Of a stretch of DNA of 5,246 nt, positions 1-5,205 are shown piece by piece. This DNA comes from Bacteroidales bacterium (GTDB taxonomy: Bacteria; Bacteroidota; Bacteroidia; Bacteroidales; JAOZVK01): positions 1-5,246 of the forward strand of contig JAOZVK010000421.1 in NCBI GenBank assembly GCA_029938185.1, given 5' to 3'. The translations under genes and the position numbers were made by a program. The notes beneath the pieces were generated by a model, which searched no databases, had not been told where the DNA came from, and saw only the letters and a list, made by a program, of their open reading frames with translations. Numbering within the stretch: position 1 is the stretch's first letter; every line of letters starts with the position of its first letter.

Positions 1-16
1 TTGCGAATGCATTTAT

Positions 17-60
17 ACATAGGGCGTTGCCCCATGTTAATGCTTATGCCCTTTCAGGGC
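17..60. repeat. REP-like double hairpin
   Basis: Two short G/C-rich stems sit side by side in otherwise AT-rich DNA. The first pairs 17-25 with 29-37 (nine positions, one A/C mismatch at 21/33) around a GTT loop. The second pairs 48-52 with 56-60 perfectly (GCCCT/AGGGC) around a TTC loop. The pair of GGGC hairpins joined by about ten bases resembles the REP/BIME class of dispersed intergenic palindromes, which in many bacteria are mobilised by RAYT transposases. It lies downstream of the minus-strand dehydrogenase but lacks a T-run on either strand's 3' side, so it is not a standard intrinsic terminator. It may continue upstream of base 1. Only one copy is in the window, so dispersal is inferred. 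Confidence 0.6.
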
Positions 61-159
61 TAAAAAACTTACTAACGAAATAAAAGGACATTTTAGGAAC
101 TAATAAAAAACTTAAATAAGCTATTTTTGCTTGTATTTTTATAAAACCAGGTGTAAACC
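61..159. other. AT-rich spacer with no recognised feature
   Basis: This stretch between the double hairpin and the heptamer array has no useful ORF on either strand and no strong stem. A weak AAGC/GCTT pairing around 118-132 is the only symmetry noticed, and it is not convincing as a terminator for the minus-strand gene. Confidence 0.5.
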
Positions 160-185
160 AATTCGTAATTCGTAATTTATAATTT
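160..185. repeat. heptanucleotide tandem repeat beside the dehydrogenase stop
   Basis: Units of seven bases follow one another: AATTCGT (160-166), AATTCGT (167-173), AATTTAT (174-180), AATTT (181-185). Read in the direction of the dehydrogenase gene (minus strand), the array begins two bases after the TAA stop and has AAATTAC/GAATTAC-type units. AT-rich heptamer arrays of this kind are, from general knowledge, frequent in intergenic DNA of Bacteroidota and cyanobacteria. Function is unknown. A second, related array overlaps the cheW stop codon (5199-5231). Confidence 0.75.
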
Positions 186-187
186 CT

Positions 188-1327
188 TTATCTTAATAAT
201 CCTCTTGAAATTACAATTTGTTGAATTTCAGAAGTACCTTCATAAATTTGAGTCAATTTTGCATCACGCATTAATCGTTCTACATGATACTCTTTCACAT
301 AGCCATATCCACCATGAATTTGAACAGCCTCAGTAGTTACCCACATTGCAGACTCGGCAGCAAAGTATTTAGCTATTGCACTTGCATGGCTATAGTCTTT
401 GCCTTTATCTTTTAGCCAAGCAGCTTTGTATACAAGTAAGCGTGAAGCTTCAATTTTAGCTTCCATTTCGGCAAGTTTAAAAGCAATTGCTTGATGATTT
501 GCAATGGCTGTACCAAAAGCTTTTCTTTCTTTTGCATATGCAATTGACAAATCCAAAGCACCTTGAGCTAATCCAAGAGCCTGAGCAGCAATACCAATAC
601 GTCCACCATTTAAAGTATTCATGGCAAATTTAAAACCAAAGCCATCTTCACCAATACGGTTTTCTTTTGGCACTTTAACATCTGTAAACATAAGTGATGT
701 TGTATCTGAGCCTCTCATTCCCATTTTATCTTCCTTTGGACCAATCTCAAAACCTTCTGCTCCTTTTTCTACAATTAAAGCATTTATTCCTCTGTGTTTT
801 TTTTCGGGACTTGTGTGTGCAATCACTAAATATATTGATGCGTTTTTTCCATTTGTTATCCAATTTTTTGTACCATTAAGTAAATAATAGTCACCATTAT
901 CTATAGCTGTTGTTCTTTGTTTGGTTGCATCAGAACCTGCTTCGGGTTCCGATAATGCAAAAGCTCCTATTTTTTCGCCACTAGCCAAAAGTGTCAAATA
1001 TTTTTCTTTTTGTTCTTTTGTTCCATATTTATCAAGCCCCCATGCAACAAGCGAATTGTTTACCGACATTATTACTGATGCTGATGAGTCAATTTTTGAA
1101 ATTTCTTCCATTGCCAACACATACGAAACAGTATCCATTCCACCGCCACCATACTCAGTATCAACCATCATTCCTAAAAAACCTAAATCACCCATTTTTT
1201 TTATTTGCTCGGCAGGAAAAATCCCATTCGTATCTCTTTCAATAACACCGTCTAACAATTCGGTTTTTGCAAAATCTCTTGCAGCTTGTTTTATCATTAA
1301 TTGCTCTTCTGTAAATCCAAAATCCAT
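188..1327 (-). CDS. FAD-dependent acyl-CoA dehydrogenase (short/medium-chain type)
   Basis: A complete 379-residue cytoplasmic flavoenzyme that would oxidise a fatty or branched acyl-CoA to the trans-2-enoyl-CoA and pass electrons to electron-transfer flavoprotein, as in beta-oxidation or branched amino acid breakdown. The N-terminal helical domain opens with FTEEQLMIKQAARDFA (residues 5-20). Family signature 1 is at 121-133 (LSEPEAGSD at 125-133). The beta domain includes NGTKNWITNG (151-160). In the C-terminal domain, RKAFG (268-272) and signature 2 (QIHGGYGYVKEY, 336-347) are intact. The catalytic base is probably Glu363 in QIYEGTSEIQ, which fits the short/medium-chain class and argues against isovaleryl-CoA dehydrogenase, whose catalytic Glu lies elsewhere. 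Length is normal for the family. The start ATG gives the full N-terminus; the leader is A/T-rich without Shine-Dalgarno. The left arm of the inverted-repeat element ends only 30 bases upstream, so the promoter probably lies in or across that element. The exact acyl substrate cannot be told from sequence. Confidence 0.95.
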   Translation of the reverse strand: MDFGFTEEQLMIKQAARDFAKTELLDGVIERDTNGIFPAEQIKKMGDLGFLGMMVDTEYGGGGMDTVSYVLAMEEISKIDSSASVIMSVNNSLVAWGLDKYGTKEQKEKYLTLLASGEKIGAFALSEPEAGSDATKQRTTAIDNGDYYLLNGTKNWITNGKNASIYLVIAHTSPEKKHRGINALIVEKGAEGFEIGPKEDKMGMRGSDTTSLMFTDVKVPKENRIGEDGFGFKFAMNTLNGGRIGIAAQALGLAQGALDLSIAYAKERKAFGTAIANHQAIAFKLAEMEAKIEASRLLVYKAAWLKDKGKDYSHASAIAKYFAAESAMWVTTEAVQIHGGYGYVKEYHVERLMRDAKLTQIYEGTSEIQQIVISRGLLR

Positions 1328-1357
1328 ATTTTTATTTTTTTAATTTAATATAACATG

Positions 1358-1458
1358 TAAGGTCTTCGACCTATTTATAGTTGCTTACGCATTAGTATAA
1401 AAATAACTTAATCAGAAAGTTACGAATAAGTAAATGTCGAAAAACTTTTGTAACAGTA
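1358..1458 (+). repeat. left terminal inverted repeat arm
   Basis: This arm pairs base for base with 1746-1846. The 11 differences are clustered: one near 1368, two near 1388-1389, one near 1397, three at 1404-1406, one at 1414 and three within 1429-1434. The inner 24 bases and the tip are perfectly kept. The tip contains its own small palindromes, AGGTC-TTC-GACCT (1360-1372) and CTAT-TT-ATAG (1371-1380). Read outward toward the dehydrogenase, it carries the octamer TAACTTTC (complement of 1415-1422). Confidence 0.95.
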
Positions 1459-1665
1459 TTTATTATAAGGTATTTGCAAAAATACTAAAAAAAAATATGA
1501 AAAGCTATATTTTTTACAACATAAAAAATTAATAAAGAGCTGTTAAATAACATGTTTGTATTTTAATAAATAAAAGGATTTTAAAAAAAAGACTACCCCA
1601 GATAAGCTTGGATAATTTTGTTTTTCAAGTAATTTTAATCATAAAGTTAAAGTAAAGATATGCAG

Positions 1666-1698
1666 AACTTTGCGTTAAGCTTTGTACAACTTTGCGGT
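1666..1698 (+). repeat. three-unit 11-bp imperfect tandem repeat around CTTTGCG
   Basis: Within the interior of the element three units follow at 11-base spacing: AACTTTGCGTT (1666-1676), AAGCTTTGTAC (1677-1687), AACTTTGCGGT (1688-1698). The first and third share the nine-base core AACTTTGCG. It stands out from the surrounding A/T tracts by its G/C content. ACTTTGCG-type repeats are, as far as I recall, common in intergenic DNA of Bacteroidota; no function is known to me. Confidence 0.6.
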
Positions 1699-1719
1699 TA
1701 AAAAGTGTCTAATTTAAAA

Positions 1720-1730
1720 CTGGTAGCCAG
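1720..1730. repeat. small CTGG/CCAG hairpin inside the element
   Basis: CTGG (1720-1723) and CCAG (1727-1730) form a four-base stem with a TAG loop just inside the right arm. It is too short to call anything but a possible local structure. Confidence 0.3.
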
Positions 1731-1745
1731 AAAAATGTAAGTAAG

Positions 1746-1846
1746 TACTGTTACAAAAGTTTTTCGACAATAACCTATTCGTAACTTTCAGATTAAGACG
1801 TTTTTACACTAATGAATAAGCAACTATAAATAGGTTGAAGACCTTA
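1746..1846 (-). repeat. right terminal inverted repeat arm
   Basis: This is the inverted partner of 1358-1458 (90 of 101 matches). The tip palindrome is slightly degraded here: AGGTT-GAA-GACCT, with one T/G pair where the left arm has C/G. Read outward toward cheY it carries TAACTTTC at 1782-1789, one base away from the Bacteroidota -7 consensus TAnnTTTG. The arm ends 228 bases before the cheY start. Confidence 0.95.
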
Positions 1847-1860
1847 TATTAATAATCTTT

Positions 1861-1887
1861 AAAATTGACATTTTTTTGGTACTCTAT
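1861..1887 (+). promoter_or_regulatory. candidate che upstream motif, copy 1
   Basis: AAAATTGACA (1861-1870) is followed after six T residues by TGGTACTCTAT (1877-1887). The second half is identical to a site just before cheW (4661-4671), and the first half differs there by one base. The spacing differs (six versus three bases). This could be a shared promoter or operator for the two che transcription units, or chance. It lies about 190 bases before cheY and only 14 bases outside the inverted-repeat element. Confidence 0.3.
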
Positions 1888-1908
1888 AAAAATAGTTTTT
1901 TTATTTAA

Positions 1909-1942
1909 TAAAATATATATAATTTTATAAAAATATATTTTA
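1909..1942. repeat. A/T-only 10-bp inverted repeat
   Basis: TAAAATATAT (1909-1918) and ATATATTTTA (1933-1942) are perfect reverse complements separated by 14 bases. Such symmetry arises easily in DNA made only of A and T, so a function as an operator or structure is speculative. Confidence 0.3.
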
Positions 1943-1990
1943 CAACACAACCAATAATTATTTTATAAAACTCTTTGAATCTGTAAGATA

Positions 1991-2020
1991 TTAATGCTAT
2001 AAAATAAAATAGCATATTAA
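1991..2020 (+). promoter_or_regulatory. stem-loop in the cheY leader
   Basis: ATGCTAT (1994-2000) pairs perfectly with ATAGCAT (2009-2015) around an eight-base A-rich loop, and TTA (1991-1993) can extend the stem with TAA (2018-2020) across a two-base bulge. It lies 54 bases before the cheY start. It could be an operator palindrome or a leader RNA hairpin; no T-run follows, so it is not a terminator. Confidence 0.35.
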
Positions 2021-2074
2021 AAAGAAAAGATTAAAGGCAATAACAAATAAAAAATATATAAGCTTTTTGTAATT

Positions 2075-2440
2075 ATGGCAAAAAAAATTTTAGTAGTTGA
2101 TGATTTTGAAAGTACCCGTTTTGTAATTAAGATGACAGTAAAAAGAGGCGGATATGAGACATATGAGGCTGAAGATGGTATCTCTGCATTGAGAATATTA
2201 AAAGAAACAAAAATAGATCTTTTGATTACAGATTTTAATATGCCAAAAATGAATGGGGCTGAATTAATAACAGAGTTCCGAAAAATACCTGATTATGAGT
2301 TTACTCCAATTTTAATTTTAACGACTGAAACATCACAAGAGTTAAAAGAAAAAGTTAATAAACTGGGTGTAACAGCATGGATACAAAAACCTTTTAAAGT
2401 AGAAAATTTACTTGGTTTAATTAAAAAATTATTAAGATGA
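2075..2440 (+). CDS. cheY: CheY-family single-domain response regulator
   Basis: A 121-residue receiver domain with no output domain, the typical size for chemotaxis CheY. After MAKKILVVDD the metal-binding acidic pair is Asp9-Asp10. The phosphate acceptor is Asp53 in LLITDFNMPKMNG (49-61). The conserved switch Thr is Thr83 in LTTE (82-85), and the conserved Lys is Lys105 in IQKPF (103-107). Trp102 stands where E. coli CheY has the switch residue Tyr106; an aromatic is normal here. The gene overlaps cheA by four bases (ATGA, 2437-2440), so phosphate from that kinase is the expected input. The output partner is unknown: no flagellar motor or gliding gene is in view. The start is the first ATG, 228 bases after the inverted-repeat element, with an A/T-rich leader. 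Another stand-alone receiver of a two-component pathway is possible, but the operon makes CheY by far the best call. Confidence 0.93.
   Translation: MAKKILVVDDFESTRFVIKMTVKRGGYETYEAEDGISALRILKETKIDLLITDFNMPKMNGAELITEFRKIPDYEFTPILILTTETSQELKEKVNKLGVTAWIQKPFKVENLLGLIKKLLR
2437..2440 (+). promoter_or_regulatory. ATGA stop-start overlap of cheY and cheA
   Basis: The cheA start ATG (2437-2439) overlaps the cheY stop TGA (2438-2440). No Shine-Dalgarno precedes it, so translational coupling by terminating ribosomes is the likely way cheA is translated. It shows the two genes form one transcription unit. Confidence 0.85.
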
Positions 2441-4467
2441 ACAATGAGTTTATTGAAAAATATATTGAAGATGCAAGTGAACTTGTAGATAACTTAGAAC
2501 TGAAATTATTAGAAATTGAAACATCGTCTAATAGTCAGGATTCAGTTGATGAGGTATTTAGGATAATGCATACACTAAAAGGTGTTAGTGCAATGTATGG
2601 ATATTTTAATATAGAGAAACTTACACACAGACTCGAAACAGTATTCGATTATATTAGAGAAGACAAATTAAATTTAGATAAAGAAATAGTTATAAATTCA
2701 TTAAAATCTATTGATGTTCTTAAAAATCTTTTAAGAAACTCTGATAAACTTGATGAATCCAATCAAAAAATACTAAATGATTTACTTGATATATTAAGCA
2801 ATATATGTTCTGATTTAGACACATCCAATTCAAATACAGAAAAAAATGAAGTGGTAGTTGAGCAAAATAATGTATCATGCAAAACATTTTATATAAAATT
2901 TGTACCTGAAAGTAATTTATTTAAAAGAGGAATAAATCCTTTATTTTTTTTTGAAGACTTAAATAATTTGGGGAAATGTAATACCGTTTCATATATCCAG
3001 AATATTCCTAAAACTAATAATATTGACATAAAAAATTGTTATATTTCTTGGCTATGCATATTATCAACCGAAAAAACAATAAACGATTTAGAAGATATTT
3101 TTATTTTTGCATCAGATGAAGTTGAAATAAAACAATTGTCATCTAATAACTTATTAAAATCAAGTAAGTTTATTGAATCAATAGAAAAACAAACAAAAAC
3201 AAATAAAATTCCTGAGTTTTCTGAAATTAAGCAAATAACTGATAACATCAATATAGCTATTGATAATATAAGTTTAGTAAAAAGAAAAAAAGAAAAAAAA
3301 CTTGATAAAATACAAATAGAAAGAGTTGATATAATTAAGGTAAAATCTGAAAAACTTGATATACTAATGAATTTAATTGGTGAACTTGTTACTACAAAAT
3401 CAGAACTACAACATTATGCTAACTTACATAAGGATAAAAATATAAACGAATTAGTTGAAAAACTTGTAATGACAACTAATGATATTAGTGAGAATGTACT
3501 AAATATTCGAATGATACCATTAACAACATTACAAATTAGATTTCAACGTTTAGTCTATGATTTGTCAAGAGAATTAAATAAAAAAGTTGAGTTTGTTGTT
3601 GATGGATTAGAAACAGAGATAGATAAAACAATAATTGACAAACTTGAAGGACCAATAATGCACTTGATTAGAAATTGTATTGATCATGGAATAGAATTAC
3701 CAGATGAAAGGCTTAAAAAAAACAAAGAAGAAAAAGGCATTATTAAATTGTTTGCATATCAATCGGGCTCAAATATTTTTATTCAAATTCAAGACGATGG
3801 AAAAGGAATTGATATTGAATCTGTAAAAAACAGAGCAATCGAAAAAAGAATAATTAATGAAACAAAAATAATGTCTATCGATGAAATATACGATTTGATG
3901 TTTATACCTGGATTTTCAACTAATTTTACAATTTCAACGATTTCTGGTAGAGGTGTTGGTTTAGATATTGTAAAAAGAGTTATTAAAGAACTACATGGTG
4001 AAATAAAAGTAGACTCTGAGCAAAATCTTGGTACTAGCTTTAATCTTAAAATACCATTATCATTATCAATTATCGAATGTCTACACATAATGGTTGGTAA
4101 TCAAAACTTTCTTTTACCAATTTTATCAGTTGATAATTGTATTAATATTAACGAAGCTGAATTTTACAAATCAAAAAATAATTATATTAAATTTAATAAA
4201 AATTTAATACCTTATATATATTTACGTAAAGAATTTAAAATTGAAGAGAAATTCAATTCTAAAGAAAAAATTATTATTGTTAAACAATTTGGAAAAAAAA
4301 TAGCAATAATTGCTGATAAAATAATTGGAGAACACCATGCTGTTATAAAATCTATTGATTCGATTTTTTTAAACCAAAATTTTATTATTGGTTCAAGTAT
4401 TTTAGGAAATGGAAAAATAGGTTTGATAATTGATATTAATAATTTGTCAAGTTCATTAAATATTTAG
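2437..4467 (+). CDS. cheA: chemotaxis histidine kinase CheA
   Basis: A complete 676-residue kinase, normal CheA length. P1 (HPt, about 1-105) carries the phosphorylated His45 in MHTLKGVSAMYG (44-55). After a polar linker, residues 149-234 match the P2-like ferredoxin-fold domain of many CheAs (YIKFVPES, FKRGINPLFFFEDL), which differs from the E. coli CheY-binding P2. P3 dimerisation helices start near 300 (KSEKLDILMNLIGELV). P4 ATPase, about 370-545, has the N box HLIRNCIDHG (409-418), G1 DDGKG (453-457), F box FIPGF (489-493), G2 GRGVGLD (504-510) and GTSF (532-535). The P5 CheW-like domain fills 548-676; its usual Arg-Gly before the P592 strand is replaced by FNKN. No membrane segment is present; the protein should sit in cytoplasmic receptor arrays with CheW. 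It phosphorylates itself and then CheY, encoded just upstream. The gene is strikingly A/T-rich with many Asn, Ile and Lys codons; parts of P5 fall near 12% G+C by hand count (7 of 60 bases at 4141-4200). Confidence 0.97.
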   Translation: MNNEFIEKYIEDASELVDNLELKLLEIETSSNSQDSVDEVFRIMHTLKGVSAMYGYFNIEKLTHRLETVFDYIREDKLNLDKEIVINSLKSIDVLKNLLRNSDKLDESNQKILNDLLDILSNICSDLDTSNSNTEKNEVVVEQNNVSCKTFYIKFVPESNLFKRGINPLFFFEDLNNLGKCNTVSYIQNIPKTNNIDIKNCYISWLCILSTEKTINDLEDIFIFASDEVEIKQLSSNNLLKSSKFIESIEKQTKTNKIPEFSEIKQITDNINIAIDNISLVKRKKEKKLDKIQIERVDIIKVKSEKLDILMNLIGELVTTKSELQHYANLHKDKNINELVEKLVMTTNDISENVLNIRMIPLTTLQIRFQRLVYDLSRELNKKVEFVVDGLETEIDKTIIDKLEGPIMHLIRNCIDHGIELPDERLKKNKEEKGIIKLFAYQSGSNIFIQIQDDGKGIDIESVKNRAIEKRIINETKIMSIDEIYDLMFIPGFSTNFTISTISGRGVGLDIVKRVIKELHGEIKVDSEQNLGTSFNLKIPLSLSIIECLHIMVGNQNFLLPILSVDNCININEAEFYKSKNNYIKFNKNLIPYIYLRKEFKIEEKFNSKEKIIIVKQFGKKIAIIADKIIGEHHAVIKSIDSIFLNQNFIIGSSILGNGKIGLIIDINNLSSSLNI

Positions 4468-4566
4468 TTTGTTCAATTTAGGATTATGAGTATAACATTA
4501 AATATTAGTTGATTAATTTGTTTATTTTGAAGTATATAACAAAATAAAAATTACTTTTATCAATAC

Positions 4567-4619
4567 ACTCATTATCGTTTTTTTTATAAAATAATGATTC
4601 ATAAGAAAACTTTATGAGT
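4567..4619. repeat. nested inverted repeats in the cheA-cheW gap
   Basis: Three overlapping symmetries occur: ACTCAT (4567-4572) with ATGAGT (4614-4619); CATTAT (4570-4575) with ATAATG (4591-4596); and TCATAAG (4599-4605) with CTTTATGA (4610-4617, one bulged T). They are mutually competing weak A/T stems. The last is followed by CAAATTTT, so a weak terminator after cheA is possible, but stability would be low. The rest of 4468-4683 is plain A/T-rich DNA apart from the motif at 4648-4671. Confidence 0.35.
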
Positions 4620-4647
4620 CAAATTTTGTAGGAATAAGCAAACTTAT

Positions 4648-4671
4648 AAAATTAACAAACTGGTACTCTAT
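4648..4671 (+). promoter_or_regulatory. candidate che upstream motif, copy 2
   Basis: AAAATTAACA (4648-4657), three bases, then TGGTACTCTAT (4661-4671). The second half repeats 1877-1887 exactly and the first half repeats 1861-1870 with one change. The site ends 12 bases before the cheW start, where a promoter would yield a very short leader. If it is a real promoter element, cheW is transcribed separately from cheY-cheA, which agrees with the 216-base gap. Confidence 0.3.
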
Positions 4672-4683
4672 TTAAAGTATATT

Positions 4684-5205
4684 ATGGAAATTGAAAGAAA
4701 TAATACAACACCATTTTTGGAATTTAAATTAGCAAAAGAATTATTTGCTATTAAAATAGAAAATGTACTTGAGGTTTTTTCAAAACAGGAAATAACACCT
4801 GTGCCAAAATCAAGTGATTATGTAATGGGAGTTATCAATTTTAGAGGCAATATAATTCCTGTTATTGATACTTTTACTAAATTTAATGTTAATAAACCCC
4901 CCAGTTTTAATAAAAGTGTAATTATTATACTTGAATTAACGATTGAAAATAAAATAATAAAATTTGGTATTATTGCCGATAAAGTATTAGATGTTTTAGA
5001 TATAGAAAATACTGATATATATAATTTACCTGAAATTGGTAATAGTTACAATAGCGAATATTTATTAGGAATAATAGATGATAAATTTGGCTATGTGATT
5101 TTATTAGATATTGTAAAGATATTCTCAAAAGAAGATGTTAAAGTATTTAAAGATAATAAAGACAATCATTTTGCAGATATTGAACCAGTTAAAATAAGTA
5201 ATTAA
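4684..5205 (+). CDS. cheW: CheW-like coupling protein
   Basis: A 173-residue single CheW domain, soluble, with no signal peptide or membrane segment. CheW bridges chemoreceptor tips and the P5 domain of CheA in the array. Recognisable parts are the first strand FLEFKLAKELFAIKIENVLEV (11-31), with EVF before the PVPKSSDYVMGVINFRG segment; the conserved NFRG (52-55, Arg54) followed by IIPVID (57-62); FGIIADKVLDV (94-104); and the closing YLLGIIDDKFGYVILLDI (126-143). A polar tail of about 25 residues (149-173) follows the domain. The start is the first ATG of the frame and gives a complete N-terminus; the leader is A/T-rich without Shine-Dalgarno. It lies 216 bases after cheA on the same strand, so it may be in the same or a separate transcript. 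Receptor genes are not in view, so what it couples to is unknown. Confidence 0.94.
   Translation: MEIERNNTTPFLEFKLAKELFAIKIENVLEVFSKQEITPVPKSSDYVMGVINFRGNIIPVIDTFTKFNVNKPPSFNKSVIIILELTIENKIIKFGIIADKVLDVLDIENTDIYNLPEIGNSYNSEYLLGIIDDKFGYVILLDIVKIFSKEDVKVFKDNKDNHFADIEPVKISN

Larger units (their letters stand above)
1358..1846. mobile_element. MITE-like element with 101-bp terminal inverted repeats
   Basis: A 489-bp unit fills most of the divergent intergenic region. Its two ends (1358-1458 and 1746-1846) are inverted copies identical at 90 of 101 positions with no gaps, enclosing 287 bp without an ORF above about 13 codons on either strand. Both ends finish in TAAGG/CCTTA, so a TA target duplication is possible, as in IS630/Tc1-mariner-type elements, but TA is palindromic and the inverted repeat itself would create the same appearance; no longer direct repeat flanks it. 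No transposase is present, so if mobile it must be moved in trans. Alternatives are a remnant of a larger IS with its gene deleted, or a host element that forms a long cruciform or RNA hairpin. The symmetry is certain; mobility is inferred. Confidence 0.62.
1847..2074 (+). other. cheY leader region, non-coding
   Basis: The 228 bases between the inverted-repeat element and cheY are extremely A/T-rich and hold no usable ORF on either strand. They contain the motif shared with cheW (1861-1887), an A/T-only inverted repeat (1909-1942) and a stem-loop (1991-2020). No exact TAnnTTTG promoter element was found by eye. The bases just before the start (TTTTTGTAATT) show no Shine-Dalgarno sequence, as usual in Bacteroidota. 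Confidence 0.6.

Noticed and set aside
48..60. Intrinsic terminator of the dehydrogenase gene
   Set aside because: The stem is perfect, but on the minus strand it is not followed by a T-run, and it lies about 130 bases past the stop as part of a double hairpin.
621..1343. Plus-strand open frames (621-887, 694-879, 921-1343, 991-1245)
   Set aside because: All lie opposite the intact acyl-CoA dehydrogenase gene, have no recognisable domain, and are antisense shadows of its coding sequence.
1459..1745. A transposase or small protein gene inside the inverted-repeat element
   Set aside because: Reading both strands, ATG-started frames end within about 13 codons, and no DDE or HUH motif is seen.
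1865..1890. Classical sigma-70 promoter TTGACA...TATAAA before cheY
   Set aside because: The spacer is only 14 bases, and Bacteroidota primary sigma factors use a different consensus (TAnnTTTG), so the hexamer match is likely coincidental to A/T richness.
1876..1891. Sigma-54 promoter at TTGGTAC (also at 4661)
   Set aside because: The required GC ten bases after GG is absent at both sites (AA instead).
1847..2074. Riboswitch in the 228-base cheY leader
   Set aside because: Apart from one short stem-loop the leader is nearly all A/T and shows no multi-helix fold or known riboswitch core motif.
3039..4088. Minus-strand open frames 3039-3251 and 3789-4088
   Set aside because: They lie opposite conserved cheA domains, show no family motif and are best explained as antisense shadows.
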